Shown here piece by piece: positions 49,259 through 60,932 of a stretch of DNA of 64,000 nt. The notes under the pieces are model-generated. The model was not told the DNA's origin. It saw nothing but the letters and a program-made list of their open reading frames with translations, and ran no database searches. The stretch's first letter is position 1. Each line of letters starts with the position of its first letter. Origin of the DNA: Melanopsichium pennsylvanicum. Taxonomy: Eukaryota > Basidiomycota > Ustilaginomycetes > Ustilaginales. The position numbers and the translations under genes were made by a program. The stretch covers positions 487,284 to 551,283 of the forward strand of contig OAPG01000020.1 in the NCBI GenBank assembly GCA_900208305.1, in the 5' to 3' direction.

Positions 49259-51880
49259 ATGGCCCGTCTCACACGGCGAACAGGCACCCGAAAGGCTGCG
49301 GCGTCGCAGCAGCAGCAGTCAGAGGAGCAAGACGAACTTGCTTCTTTTCCCCAAGCAGAAGCCGAGGACGAGCCAGCGCAGCATAGCCGTTCCCATCGCC
49401 TAACACGTCAAAGTAGTGGCACTGCACAGCCAGAAGAGGTACCCGAAGCCGACATAGAACTCGAGGCTGAAGCCGACCACCCGTATGCCGACGAAGAAAG
49501 GGCGCGTACCAACCAACCTCCTTCATCCACCTTTTCGGCCCGCAGCGAAGCGGACCATATTAAGATCATGCTTGCCACCGACAACCATATCGGATACATG
49601 GAACGCGACCCTGTGCGCGGTCAAGACTCAATCAATACTTTTGAAGAGATCCTGCAACTTGCGGTTCAACATGAAGTGGATTTCATCCTTCTTGGTGGTG
49701 ATCTGTTCCACGAGAACAAGCCGAGTCGAGCGACTCTGCATCAGACAATGGCACTGTTGAGGCAATACACACTGGGAGACAAGCCTATCTCGGTCGAGCT
49801 CTTGAGCGATCCAAACGATGGTGCACTTCCCGGGAAGGATTTCCCAGCGATCAACTATGAAGATCCAAATCTCAACGTCGGCATTCCCGTGTTTTCAATT
49901 CACGGCAATCACGATGATCCTCAAGGTGTAGGTGAGACCGGTGCGCTCTCCGCTTTGGATCTCTTGTCGGTTTCAGGACTGATCAATTACTTTGGAAAGA
50001 TTGAGCTTCCATCCGACGACGCTGCCGCTGCCACCGCTTCTTCCAGAACAGCACGCGGCGGGGCATTTCAAGAAAAGGGGATCCGAATTAAACCTGTGCT
50101 ACTTCAAAAAGGGCAAACCAAGCTTGCTCTCTATGGTATGGGTAACATCAAAGACGAACGAATGCACTTTGAACTTCGTGCCAATCGAGTTCGCATGTAC
50201 CGACCGCAAGAGGATCCAGATGACTGGTTCAACATTCTTTGTGTCCATCAAAATCGAATCGCGCACAATCCTAAGGCATGCGTTCCCGAGACTATGTTTG
50301 ACGACTCGATCCATCTCGTGGTCTGGGGTCACGAGCATGAGCAGATGGTTCAACCTCAGGCCGTGACGGAAAAGAGGTACCATATCACTCAACCGGGTAG
50401 CAGCGTGGCGACTAGCCTGAGTCAGGGAGAGACAACGGAAAAGTGCGTGGCAATCATCCATGTGGAGAAGACGGATTTTCTAATCGAGCCTCTTCCACTT
50501 AAAACGGTGAGGCCGTTTGTGATGGATGACATGGTACTCTCCGACGAGCTCGACGAAGCTGGATTGTCATCGGAACGGAGCGACATTATCAAGCTGTTGA
50601 GGAAGAGGGTTGAGGGGTTGATTGTGAAGGTCAAGCAGAAGTTCAGGGAGAGGTATCCTGGTCGCGATATGCCGCTACCGCTTGTGAGGTTAAGGGTGGA
50701 ATACACGAATCAAGAGATCAGCAATCCACAACGGTTTGGGCAAGAGTTTGCGGGCAAGGTTGCGAACCCCAAGGAAGTGTTGCAGTTTACAAAGCGCAAA
50801 GCACTTCGGAGTGGTCGTAGGGATCTGGACGAGGCGAATGGGCCGAGTGCGTACGTCGATGTGGAAGAAGAGGGCCTGCTTCCCGTGGAAAGACTGGAAA
50901 AAGTGGACGTAGGCAAACTGGTTCAAGAATATTTACAGGCGCAGAACCTCGACATTCTCAATCCAGAGGGCCTAGAAGGAGCAGTGTTGAACTTTGTCGA
51001 GAAGGACGACAGGGATGCCATCGATAGTTTTGTCACAAAGATGTTGAAGAATACTGTCAAGGGGTTGGTGACGATCGATCCAGAGGAAAGTAGGATCGAT
51101 GGAGAGTTGGAGAGATTGAGGCAGCATCAGATGGAGCAGCGGCAAGCGATGGAGGTGGAGATGGCTGCGGATGGGGGAAGAAACGCTTCGAGAGAGGTTG
51201 GGAATCAGAGAAGTGACGAGAGTGATGATTCGATGATGGAGGATTTGGAGCCGCAGAGAGCTGCGCCAATGTCACGGTCTAGGGGAAGAGCTGCTCGTGA
51301 CGAACAGTTTGATGATGTTGTTGACAATGACGATGACGAGGAGTTTGAAGATGGTGCAAGTGTTGCCAGAAACCGGAGGGGTGTAGCATCTCAGCGTGGA
51401 ATTGCTGTGGCATCTTCCATGAGTAGAGCCAAGAAGTGTGCAGCTTCAAGAACAACAAAGACTGCAGCTCGAGCGTCAACATCACGAGCGGCTGCTCAAG
51501 CACCAACATTTCTGGGACCGGAATCAGCCTACGCGGACCAAGACTCGGATGTGGCGGTCGAAGAAGAGGCTTCAACACCTGCACCAGCATCGAGAGGACA
51601 TGCAAGTGTGCTGGATATGCTGAACAAACGTGCCACAGCCACTGCGTCAAAGAGCAAGAGAAAGGCTGCAGCTACGCCTAGGGCTGCACGAACGACACAG
51701 GCGACAGCTGGAATGGGCAGACGAACACCACAGCAGCAGCAGCAAGAGAGTATTCAGATCAGCGATGAGGATGACAATGATGCGATCGTTGATGGTGGAG
51801 GCGATGATGATGATGATGATGATGAGTTTGTGGAGCCGGCGGGTGGTGCGACGGCTAGGAGAGGCGCTAGTCGACGATGA
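49259..51880 (+). CDS. MRE11: Double-strand break repair nuclease MRE11
   Basis: 873 aa from ATG 49259 (MARLTRRTGTRKAA, preceded by CAACC); the frame extends upstream only from a non-ATG codon. An N-terminal extension of about 100 acidic and Gln-rich residues is unusual; most Mre11 proteins start within some 10 residues of the phosphoesterase core. The core has the metal-binding motifs DNHIG (D108, H110), GGDLFHENKPSR, GNHDDP, and GHEHE, followed by the capping domain (KTVRPFVMDDM, RLRVEYTNQEISNPQRFGQEF). The tail (about 640-873) is Arg/Ala-rich with an RGRA segment and a closing Asp/Glu run, like the DNA-binding GAR region. With Rad50 and Nbs1/Xrs2 it senses and trims DNA ends in the nucleus and helps maintain telomeres. 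Confidence 0.96.
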   Translation: MARLTRRTGTRKAAASQQQQSEEQDELASFPQAEAEDEPAQHSRSHRLTRQSSGTAQPEEVPEADIELEAEADHPYADEERARTNQPPSSTFSARSEADHIKIMLATDNHIGYMERDPVRGQDSINTFEEILQLAVQHEVDFILLGGDLFHENKPSRATLHQTMALLRQYTLGDKPISVELLSDPNDGALPGKDFPAINYEDPNLNVGIPVFSIHGNHDDPQGVGETGALSALDLLSVSGLINYFGKIELPSDDAAAATASSRTARGGAFQEKGIRIKPVLLQKGQTKLALYGMGNIKDERMHFELRANRVRMYRPQEDPDDWFNILCVHQNRIAHNPKACVPETMFDDSIHLVVWGHEHEQMVQPQAVTEKRYHITQPGSSVATSLSQGETTEKCVAIIHVEKTDFLIEPLPLKTVRPFVMDDMVLSDELDEAGLSSERSDIIKLLRKRVEGLIVKVKQKFRERYPGRDMPLPLVRLRVEYTNQEISNPQRFGQEFAGKVANPKEVLQFTKRKALRSGRRDLDEANGPSAYVDVEEEGLLPVERLEKVDVGKLVQEYLQAQNLDILNPEGLEGAVLNFVEKDDRDAIDSFVTKMLKNTVKGLVTIDPEESRIDGELERLRQHQMEQRQAMEVEMAADGGRNASREVGNQRSDESDDSMMEDLEPQRAAPMSRSRGRAARDEQFDDVVDNDDDEEFEDGASVARNRRGVASQRGIAVASSMSRAKKCAASRTTKTAARASTSRAAAQAPTFLGPESAYADQDSDVAVEEEASTPAPASRGHASVLDMLNKRATATASKSKRKAAATPRAARTTQATAGMGRRTPQQQQQESIQISDEDDNDAIVDGGGDDDDDDDEFVEPAGGATARRGASRR

Positions 51881-52175
51881 TTTCCAATTTACATATTTCA
51901 GGTAGAGGTCACACCGTGTTTGCAATCTGATTTAAAAGTGTCACATTCGAGATGGTGGTGCGTTAGCGTGGCATTATATTGTGATGATTCAGTTGATGCG
52001 AATCTGGGCGATTCAAGCGGCCTACAGTAAATTTGTAAATACGTGGAAGAAGTCAAAAGAGACAACAGTGAGAAGCGAGGCTGAGCTGCGATGATGTGGT
52101 CTTGGTCTTGAGTTGCAGTTTGTTGTGATTGGATCGACGCATTCAGCATGAGCGGAAGAAGTTGACGGTAAAAAA

Positions 52176-52234
<59 letters not shown>

Positions 52235-52976
52235 CCTGCTTCTCGGCGTGTCAAATTGAATTCCAAGGACACGGTCGGACTTGTTTTCCACGTTTTCATT
52301 CTGTATTCTGTGACTTTATGCATCATTAAATTTACAATACACTAGATGCCGAATCAAAGAGCGGTTTAGTGGCCAAAGAAATACACTGGTCAACTTTTGA
52401 GCTCCTTGTCGCTTGCAATACCTATGACGATGAGAGGTGTTCAGGATGATCCATCGTCTGGGTCACGTTTGGAATGATTTGACACGTAATATACGCGAAT
52501 CGAGCGAGATGCATGTCCAATACAGTATAGGGAAAGGGCAAATGGATCTTGTAGCTAAAGATGCGAGTACAAAATGTATTGGTTAACTTATATTATTATA
52601 AAACGTTTCATTGTATTATATGCCGAGGCGCATGCATATGTTAGAAATTGGCGTTTTAGTGCAGCCAAGTGGCACAGGACAACATGGGCAGTCAGATCCT
52701 AATTCCTTATATTTGGACCCTTGAAAGTGTGAAATCCGGCACAAGGAGCGCATATGCTCTCTGTCTCTGTCTACCAACCAAAAAAGAGATTCACACTACA
52801 AAACCAACCACGCACAGACGCAGCTAAGTCAACTAAATCCCAGTCCAACACAACCCAGGCTAAAGAGACGAGACCTTGCTTCTTCTTGCAATCTTCAGCT
52901 TTCCCTCTTGCCAACTCTCACACAACCTCGGCCACAGTCATTCGTCGCGATTAGGATTCGATTTTCAAACCCGAAA
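51881..52976. other. Intergenic region with (GA)n tract
   Basis: 1096 bp between MRE11 and phosphomannomutase. It has a (GA)25 tract at 52182-52231. Frames over the tract encode Arg-Glu or Ser-Leu repeats and are artefacts. Confidence 0.5.
52182..52231 (+). repeat. (GA)25 microsatellite
   Basis: A 50-bp pure dinucleotide tract in the MRE11 3' flank. Confidence 0.95.
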
Positions 52977-53924
52977 ATGACATGCTCGTATCAAGACCGC
53001 AAGCATCCACGAACGCTGTGTCTTTTTGACGTGGATGGTACGCTTTCACTCGCACGTCAAACCATCACGCCCGAATTTCACACTCTTCTCGCCTCACTAC
53101 GCAAACAGTGCGTTATCGGTGTCGTTGGTGGATCCGATCTGAAAAAGGTTCGAGAACAGCTGCAAATCACTCCAACCGACTTTACGCACGAATTCGACTA
53201 CGTGTTTGCAGAGAATGGTTTGACGGCGTTCAAAGATGGTCAATCACTCGCATCGCAAAGTTTTATCGGCTGGTTGGGTGAGGAAAAGTACAAGAAACTG
53301 GTGAAATTTTGTTTGAGATACATTTCGGAATTGGATCTACCAGTGATGAGGGGAACGTTTGTCGAGTTTAGGAATGGTATGATCAACGTTTCACCCATCG
53401 GAAGGAATGCTTCGTAAGTAACACATCTACATCCTTTCCCCACCAACCCGAACCACCTCGAACCATCACAATACGTATGCAGATGAGATACGTACACTGC
53501 CTAACACAATACCTGTTTCTGATACATGTTGCATCATGACAGTATCAACGAGCGAATCGAATTCGAAAAGTACGACAAGGTGCAAAACATTCGCAAGACA
53601 TTCGTCTCGGCTCTGAAAACCGAATTCCCAGATTATGGTCTGACTTACTCAATCGGCGGTCAAATCTCCTTTGACGTCTTCCCTCAAGGATGGGACAAAA
53701 CGTATGCACTTCGAAACGTAGCCGTTGACGGTGGTAAAGTGGAAGCAAGCAAAACTAGCAAGGATCTCGGTTGGGATACGATTCACTTTTTCGGTGATAA
53801 GACTTATGTTGGAGGAAACGATAACGAAATTTTCGAAGATTCAAGGACGACGGGCCATACCGTGATCAATCCTAAAGATACCATGCAGCAGTTGAAGCAA
53901 CTGTTCCCCGATTTGGCCGACTGA
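52977..53924 (+). CDS. SEC53: Phosphomannomutase (Sec53/PMM)
   Basis: Two exons, 52977-53413 and 53543-53924, with an intron at 53414-53542 (GTAAGT...TGACAG). The product is 272 aa, near the usual 245-260. It has the HAD-family DVDGT motif with nucleophile Asp18 and acid Asp20, [44 protein letters not shown] (split by the intron before [11 protein letters not shown]), [19 protein letters not shown], and [15 protein letters not shown]. It converts mannose-6-phosphate to mannose-1-phosphate for GDP-mannose, feeding N- and O-glycosylation and GPI synthesis, in the cytosol. The join restores the conserved GRNxSxxER motif exactly. Confidence 0.96.
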
Positions 53925-54375
53925 ATTTCAGCATTTGCTTCTATGCGAACGCGAGGCGTCCAGCAGATGTTCGTAGATTAAACAGAAGAATCTAAAGGGG
54001 TTATACAGTAGTAACAGTAAAGCAAGCGATGGTCAAGTCATTTGAAAAAAAAAAAAAAAAAAACGAAGAATGTGTCGCTTGAACCGTAGCGTGTTGCAGC
54101 AGCAAAGTTATTTTGTCCGTTGTGCCAGATTTTTCCAGACTTGAAAATCAACAAGACATGTTAGACCGGCCTGAACAGCTTAGAATAAGCTCGAATTGGG
54201 TAATCTTGAGCCCCCGAGATCCGCGATTTGGTTGAGATTTTGGAGTCATGTGTAAATTTACACTGTGTCCATCTTGGTGAATAGAGTGAACCTTGTCTTG
54301 AACGCCTCACAACACGGATTGCCTACGAACGAGCAAGCGATTAAAGAAACAACCAACCAAACAAGCGGATCTCAA
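53925..54375. other. Intergenic region, PMM to heme lyase
   Basis: 451 bp including poly-A at 54044-54063. No gene seen. Confidence 0.4.
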
Positions 54376-55281
54376 ATGTGGCCGTTCAGCGACACCAAAA
54401 CATCTTTCGTTGGTACTACGACTGACAGGTGTCCCGTTGACGAAGAGACGCGTTTGGCATGGCTCAAAGCAAATCCCGGTAAAGCGCACCCTTTTCAACC
54501 CGATTCCACCACGTTACCAACACCCGCATCTGAAGCGCAAGCTGGACCTTCTCGATCGAGGTACAATGACGAAACTCGATTATCGACGCAACGAGAAATT
54601 TCGTCGATTCCACGTTCGTATGCGCCTCTGACCAACCCGACCGCAGCTCAAGCAGCACAACCGCCATCAACGCCATCATCGAGCGATGGTGAGGATAGTG
54701 ACGGCAAATGGGTATACCCTTCGGCAAAGCAGTTTTACAATGCGATGAAGCGCAAGAATCAGAATCCTCGAGTGGCGGATATGGACGTGGTGGTTCCAAT
54801 CCACAATGCGGTGAATGAGCAGGCGTGGAAACAGATTCTAGCGTGGGAAAGAATGTGGTCGGGCAAAGGGAATGGCAACGACGAGACCAAATTAGTTTCG
54901 TTCAAAGGCAGACCCCGAGATTTGACATGGAGAGCGTGGATGAATGGGATAGCGGGATACTCGAAGCCGTTCGACAGGCATGACTGGACGGTGGAAAGGA
55001 ATTGTGGAGAACAGGTTAGGTATATCATTGATTTTTACACGGGAAGGGGCCAAACGGCTCAATCACAGCCAGCACACGCGGCACAGGGAAAGGGACAAGG
55101 AATGCAAGATGGACAGGACAATGGAATCGCCGAGAGCTTTGGTGCGGCAGCTCACGCCAAGAATGGATTGAGCTTCTACTTGGATGTGAGGCCAGCGCCA
55201 TCAACAGTGCAAGGTTTGGCCATGAGGTCGAATCGGATTTGGTTGAAGTACTTTGGTGAGCCAGGAGCTGCGCCTCACTAG
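54376..55281 (+). CDS. CYC3: Cytochrome c heme lyase (holocytochrome c synthase)
   Basis: 301 aa from ATG 54376 (MWPFSDTKTSFVG); the frame is open upstream without an ATG. A Cys-Pro heme motif is at 19-20 (RCPVDEETR). The core has WVYPSAKQFYNAMKRKN, VVPIHNAVNEQAW, FKGRPRDLTWRAW, PFDRHDWTVERNCGEQVRYIIDFYTG, and SFYLDVRPAPS near the end. This is the mitochondrial intermembrane-space enzyme that attaches heme to apocytochrome c (or c1, the Cyt2 type, which cannot be separated here). The conserved His of the HNAVNE motif binds heme in the family. A Gly/Gln-rich insertion lies near 255-275. Confidence 0.93.
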   Translation: MWPFSDTKTSFVGTTTDRCPVDEETRLAWLKANPGKAHPFQPDSTTLPTPASEAQAGPSRSRYNDETRLSTQREISSIPRSYAPLTNPTAAQAAQPPSTPSSSDGEDSDGKWVYPSAKQFYNAMKRKNQNPRVADMDVVVPIHNAVNEQAWKQILAWERMWSGKGNGNDETKLVSFKGRPRDLTWRAWMNGIAGYSKPFDRHDWTVERNCGEQVRYIIDFYTGRGQTAQSQPAHAAQGKGQGMQDGQDNGIAESFGAAAHAKNGLSFYLDVRPAPSTVQGLAMRSNRIWLKYFGEPGAAPH

Positions 55282-56364
55282 ACCTGATGTACTATATTAA
55301 TTAAGTAACACTTTCCACAACACTGATTTTTGTTGCAATTGCATTCGCATTCGCATGGCATGACACATGTCACCACCCGTACATACAATTACAGTCCTGT
55401 GCTCTTCTTTTGCATCTTTAAGTGTGTACTGTACGTAGGGTGGTGATGATGTTCTTGCGGGTAAACACAAACACATTTGCCAATCTGACAAGTTTGCGGT
55501 GTCAAGATAAGTTAGTAGAGGAAGAGAAGAATATACATAAGATTAATCGAGTATTTTCCGAGGGCACGCGATTGACTAATTTGTAATCGGGCAATTCTAA
55601 AAACTAGAAACCTGGCAAAGTGATCGGGAAAAGGCAATATCCCGAAAGGGAGCAAGAGCCAAAAGATGGCTAAATGTTTTGGTGTGATTTTACAAAGGTG
55701 AGCACAGTTTTTAAGAGGTCAGGCGCATCCCATCTTCAAAGTCACACTTCCTGACGTAAATATTATTTCAGTACATACAAACGTTTGATCTTCTTTAATC
55801 ACCCATCTCTCCCTCTTCAATCTCACTTGTTTTGCTGTGCTCATATCGACGGGCTCAGCAAAGGATTGTACGCAAAGGCATCAACACTCGGCGCATCCGA
55901 GCCTAACGTCTCTCTTCGGTCAGCACTCAATAATCTCGCGTTCGTATTTCTGTATCTGTACAAACACTCGTCCAACTCTTCTTAATTGTACTATACAACC
56001 ATAAAACATTGCCAGTGTTTTTTTTTCTATTCCTTTCAATAATCTACCACCACAAAAGAATTCTCTCATCAACCTCAAATCCGACAAGCATCATTGCAGG
56101 CCATTCCAACCTCCTTGCGATACATTTGCTCAATGGACATTCCCTCCTTCGATTCTCACGCAACTTGAATAATCATTCGAATAATTCCTTGTTTCCGTTT
56201 TAGCGTACAGCACAAGCTCATCACATTCTGACTAGTATCTGATTCGGCAACAGCGTCGCTCCAAAGTCACAACTTAAAAGCTTTGCACCGCCAAGTTCCC
56301 ACCATCTAACCCTGTCGACGTTTCGTATTGTCGACATACATAGCGCTTCAGCCTCCAAACACAT
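55282..56364. other. Intergenic region, heme lyase to CNOT9
   Basis: 1083 bp. The right part (55780-56364) is pyrimidine-rich and contains short frames, probably a long 5' UTR of the CNOT9 gene with upstream AUGs. No separate gene is supported. Confidence 0.4.
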
Positions 56365-57597
56365 ATGGCCGGCCGACCTGGCATCGCTGGCAGCGTGCAC
56401 GGCCGCATGCTTCCCAGCCCTGGTCCCATGCTTGGTAATGCCGACAATGGTAACATCGGCGCTTCCAATGGTGCTCCACCCGGGATGGGTGGCTCATTAG
56501 CTGGTGTCGATCTTGGCCCTTCCATGCTCTCTGCTGCAGGTCCACCTCCCAACGCCGGCCCCACTATGCCTGCCGGTACTGGTCCAGGAGGTACGCCCAC
56601 CACCGCTCTTAGCGTTTACCATCTCATCACTCAGCTCTGTCAGCGACCTGAACCCAATGCACCTTCTCACAATCGCAAGCACGCTTCCGCATCTCCGCCT
56701 CCCAACAACGCCAACGATGAAGCAGTCGCAAGCAACAGTGACGCAGCGCAGATCAACAACGGTGCTGACCGTCAAGGCGCCACTTCGCCTTCGGATCTCG
56801 ACAGCCTTCCTGGCTCTTCTGCTCAGCGCGAGCACGCGTTGCTGGAGCTGAGCAAGAAGCGCGAGCAGTACGAGGATCTTGCCCTTGTTCTCTGGCACAG
56901 TTTCGGTGTCATGTCTTCGCTCCTTCAAGAGATCGTATCTGTCTATCCGCTGCTCTCGCCTCCCGCACTTACAGCTCAGGCCAGTAATCGTGTTTGCAAT
57001 GCGCTCGCTCTGCTCCAATGCGTAGCGTCCCACAGCGAAACACGAGGTCTTTTTCTTCAAGCGCATATCCCTCTCTTCCTCTACCCTTTCCTCAACACCA
57101 CTTCCAAGACTCGTCCATTCGAGTACCTGCGTCTCACCTCGCTCGGCGTTATTGGAGCCTTGGTCAAGCAAAACGACAACTCGGACGTCATCACCTTCCT
57201 CCTATCCACCGAGATCATCCCGCTCTGCCTGCGAATCATGGAGACAGGCTCGGAACTCAGCAAGACGGTCGCCATCTTTATTGTGCAAAAGATCTTGTTG
57301 GATGATATGGGTTTGGCGTACATCTGTCAGACGTACGAGAGGTTCTACGCCGTGGGGACCGTGTTGAGCAACATGGTTTCGCAGATTGTCGAGAGTCAGG
57401 CGGTGCGATTACTCAAGCACGTGGTTAGGTGTTATCTGAGGTTGAGCGACAATCCTAGGGCAAGGGAAGCATTGAGGGCTTGTCTGCCAGGACCGCTGAG
57501 GGACGCCACTTTTAGTCAGTTGCTCAAGAATGATCACATCACCAAAAGATGTCTTGCTACGCTATTGCTCAATCTTTCGGATCGGGTTGAGCAGTAA
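56365..57597 (+). CDS. CAF40: CCR4-NOT complex subunit CNOT9 (Caf40/Rcd1)
   Basis: 410 aa, intronless. A Gly/Pro-rich N-terminus (1-75) is followed by [10 protein letters not shown], a disordered insert, then the armadillo-repeat Rcd1 domain (about 150-410): [106 protein letters not shown] and [17 protein letters not shown]. Conservation is very high. CNOT9 is the scaffold that recruits mRNA-binding regulators to the cytoplasmic deadenylase. The insert of about 60 residues between the first and second helices is longer than in animals. Confidence 0.96.
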   Translation: MAGRPGIAGSVHGRMLPSPGPMLGNADNGNIGASNGAPPGMGGSLAGVDLGPSMLSAAGPPPNAGPTMPAGTGPGGTPTTALSVYHLITQLCQRPEPNAPSHNRKHASASPPPNNANDEAVASNSDAAQINNGADRQGATSPSDLDSLPGSSAQREHALLELSKKREQYEDLALVLWHSFGVMSSLLQEIVSVYPLLSPPALTAQASNRVCNALALLQCVASHSETRGLFLQAHIPLFLYPFLNTTSKTRPFEYLRLTSLGVIGALVKQNDNSDVITFLLSTEIIPLCLRIMETGSELSKTVAIFIVQKILLDDMGLAYICQTYERFYAVGTVLSNMVSQIVESQAVRLLKHVVRCYLRLSDNPRAREALRACLPGPLRDATFSQLLKNDHITKRCLATLLLNLSDRVEQ

Positions 57598-58103
57598 AGG
57601 GTGTGGAAGAAGCACGCAAAGGTAGCAGCTTGGATGGGTATGGAAAGACGGCGAGACTTGTTCCGTCTAGCCAAATCAAACTGGAATTCAGCGTTTGACT
57701 CGAGCATCGTACTGTACACGCTGCAACGTTCTGCAGATCAGTACTGCCTTGAACTCAAAGCCCTGTGCCTACGAACTAGCCGGACAGCATCCGTGGTGCA
57801 ACTTGCGGCGCAACAATCGACACCGTGGCGTGGATTGAATATTCAGACCTGTCAAAAGCATACACAATCGCCTACATTCCGGCGCGATTGAAACCAAATT
57901 CTCTGTCTTTCAGAACAGCGTCCATCATTGGCAGTCAAAATCTTGACGAGGTGTATGAACTACTTTGTAAAAAAAAATCCGACTTCGTGCGGTTGACCAA
58001 CGGTTATCAGCGTCGATGGCCTCCTTTGCGATGGCGAATGACGAGTCTAGAGTTGCTTTTTGTTTTTTTGTTTTTTTTTTTTTTTTTACCGCCTAAACGT
58101 GAG
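57598..58103. other. Intergenic region between convergent genes
   Basis: 506 bp between the CNOT9 stop and the ATP23 stop, both 3' flanks. Poly-T at about 58057-58087. A small frame over 57601-57891 overlaps the 3' UTR and looks non-coding. Confidence 0.4.
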
Positions 58104-58904
58104 TTAGTAGATCTGTGAATCGCAAAGAGTCAGAAAAGTGTGAATAAGATTGTTACTCTGTTGTGTGAAACATGTCTTGTGTCTGTTTTCTTTGATTGAG
58201 GGGTTTGAAGAAGGAAAGGGTTGTTGACTCACCTCGTCGAATGGCCTTGTATCGGCAAAACACGATTCAAACACTTCGTCTACGGTTCTCTCTGCGATTT
58301 CTATATCTCCATCACAAGCTGGATTTGCCAATATACTGAGTACAGCCCTACGTTTGACGCATTTTTGATGTTGTAATTTGAAACCGTAATTTCTTCTCTG
58401 AAACTCTCTGCCAAAACCACAATCTCCACTCAAACTGGCTGCACGAATTTCTGAACATGCATGATGTCGAAGGTTGGACCAATCCACTAAAAAACGACAA
58501 TGATCGAACCAGTGAACCATTTCATGAGATAGCGTATCTTCCAAGTGTGATTTCGAAAAGATTCGATTGGAACAGAGCAGGATCGAACTCTGTGAAGTGG
58601 GTTCGGTGGGTAAAGAGGGTGAAAATCCTCCTGCTATCGAGGGTGGACATGGTGCAATCACGAGTTTAGATTGTGGTGCTGATGCTGGTGAATTCTGGCT
58701 ATTTATCGATGAAGAAGAAGATGTGGTCGAGAGCGGTGTTCGAGGCACTCGAGTGAGAGGATTGCAATCGAGCAGAGTGAGATGTTTGGCCATAAAACGC
58801 ACCATGGGAGAGGTTCGAAAGAGTTGATCAGTCCATTGTTCGCATCGTTCTCGTTCGACCGTTTCGGTGGATGTTTCCAAGTAACGCGGTTTAGGAGTCG
58901 TCAT
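58104..58904 (-). CDS. ATP23: Mitochondrial inner membrane metalloprotease ATP23
   Basis: Exons 58233-58904 and 58104-58112 give 226 aa. The zinc-protease motif HEMVH (H127, E128, H131) is followed by WFDHCRFLVDWSNLRHHACSEIRA and LSGDC, the Atp23 family signature, with conserved cysteines. The product matures Atp6 and assists F1Fo assembly in the intermembrane space. The intron (58113-58232, 120 bp) has GTGAGT, a CTGAC branch motif 20 nt from the acceptor, and TTCACAG; the last exon is only ATC TAC TAA. The join gives DTRPFDEIY, matching the family ending DTRPFDEIYR. The intron is a multiple of three and free of stops, so the unspliced frame also reaches the same stop codon and hides the intron. 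Confidence 0.9.
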   Translation of the reverse strand: MTTPKPRYLETSTETVERERCEQWTDQLFRTSPMVRFMAKHLTLLDCNPLTRVPRTPLSTTSSSSSINSQNSPASAPQSKLVIAPCPPSIAGGFSPSLPTEPTSQSSILLCSNRIFSKSHLEDTLSHEMVHWFDHCRFLVDWSNLRHHACSEIRAASLSGDCGFGREFQRRNYGFKLQHQKCVKRRAVLSILANPACDGDIEIAERTVDEVFESCFADTRPFDEVSQQPFPSSNPSIKENRHKTCFTQQSNNLIHTFLTLCDSQIY

Positions 58905-59826
58905 TGTGAATTATGCCCAAGCAGGGCCGAAACAGTATGGTGGTAAAAGGTAAAGGTATTGTCGCTGTCACACATAGTAGGATGCCTAAGCGAATATGGC
59001 ATGCTTTCCACTGAAATTAAAAATTGTCTTAGATATTATTTCTCCCACCATTCGTCCGCTTTTTCTTCCCGATGCAGCTGACTTGCAGGCCATGAAAACA
59101 TACGTGCAGTAAAGCAGTCATCCCTCTTCGTCCTCTAACTTACGCCCTTTCCTCACAAAGTACGCTTGTCAGAATGCGCCACGGCCTCGATACTGAACCA
59201 GCGGGACGGCATGCAAAATCTTGCTTTCTTTCGCTCTCATCTTAGATCTTTCTGTACTGCCATGGTTCAGCGCAGATCACCCTTTCATTCAGGAAGACAA
59301 GCGAGCTGCGGGCAGCCACAAGAAACATCATCCACACGATGCTGTGAGCTTCTGGACTCGATCGCGTATCATGCTCTGTTGTAAACCTTCTTGTCAATCA
59401 ACTCAATTTATGTATTCCTCCCCGTCTTCTAATTGCTTCCCAGCCTTCTTTTCATGGCTGCTTGCGCCACTGGTCTCTCCTTACCTCTTTGTGTACGACT
59501 TTCACACGCTGACCATCCATGCGCTGTGATCTTCCGTCTAGCCTACGCAGATCTCCCTATGAACTCCAACACGGAACACAGACTCCATGCAGCATGCCGC
59601 ACTTGATCTCGTCTGGCATTTCCCTTGTCTCGCAACAGTCTCATCCGCTCCTCATGCTCTTTGGTTGAATCAGCTCATGTCACTTTCAGAGTCGGCACAT
59701 GCATCGCTAAAGCGTCGTCCGGAGCAAGATATAAGGATACTCTTTCGCTCGTCTCTTCTGACTTTTTCTTCCCTATCCATTACCCTCCTCCTTATACCCT
59801 AGCAAGCATCTTTGCACAGTATCAAC
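58905..59826. other. Divergent intergenic region
   Basis: 922 bp between ATP23 and the secreted repeat protein. A TATAAG at 59729-59734 is listed separately. Frames at 59166-59529 have no likeness to any family. Confidence 0.4.
59729..59734 (+). promoter_or_regulatory. TATA box of the secreted repeat-protein gene
   Basis: GATATAAGG sits 93 bp upstream of ATG 59827, a normal spacing for a strong fungal promoter. Confidence 0.55.
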
Positions 59827-60901
59827 ATGTTCCAACCGATTTGCCGTCTCCTCGCCCTCTTCCCCTTTGCGATTCTCCTTTTCTCCACCTTTCAGACCGT
59901 CGCCGCAGCTCCTTCCGGTGATGCACCATCTGCCACTGCTACCTTCTCCCGCGCCATGCGCCGCCGTCGGGCCCTTGTCGCTCGTCAGGACCTGATCCCT
60001 CGCGCCACCCCGGAAGAACTTGAACGCGCCTTCGAGATTCTCAAGCGATCCGTATTTTGGTCTTCCGACTTTCAAAAACGCGCTGCTTCTACCGCTGGCA
60101 AGTCTGGCAGCAACCAATGGACTATCAACGACGATGACCAGAGCATATGCTTTTGCATCAACCGTAACGCCCCTGCTGATGGCGCTTCTTCTGGCTCTTC
60201 AACTGCTGCGAGTTCCAGCTCCTTTTCTCCTCTTGGCTCCAGCGCTGGTTCCTACGCCGCTTCTGGCTTTTCTTCCAGCTCTTCAACCGGCTCTCACTCC
60301 GTATCCGGTGCGGGCTCCTCCTCTGGCTCTGGCTCTGGCGCCGGCTCTGGCTTTTCCTCGTCTTTGGGCTCTGGATCCTCTCACTCCAGCTCCAGCACCA
60401 GCTCTTCTGCCTCTTCTGCATCTTCTTCTAGCTCCTCGTCCAGATCGTCTTCTGGTTCGTCTTCCAGCTCAGGTGGATACAACCCAACCTACGTCTATAA
60501 CAACTCGTACGATAACTCACAGTCCTCTGCGGTAACCAACAACAACACCACCAACATTGACAACTCGACACACGATTCGAACGATACTTACAACACGAAC
60601 CGGACCACCACCAACAACAACATTCAACAGACTAACATTGCTGGTGACCAGAACAACACCCAGAACAATGTTGATCAGACCAATGTCAGCGGTGACCAAA
60701 CCAACACCGAAAACAACGTTCATCAGGTCAACAACAATGACAACTCATCGCACACCGTCAACGATAATTCGAACAACTATCAGGACAACTCGCACAACTA
60801 TCAGGATAACAGCCAGCACACCAAGGATAGCAACAACGTGGACAACTCGCAGACTCAGGTCAACCAGAATCAACAGTCTTCCACCTCTACTTCCAACACT
60901 T

Positions 60902-60932
<31 letters not shown>

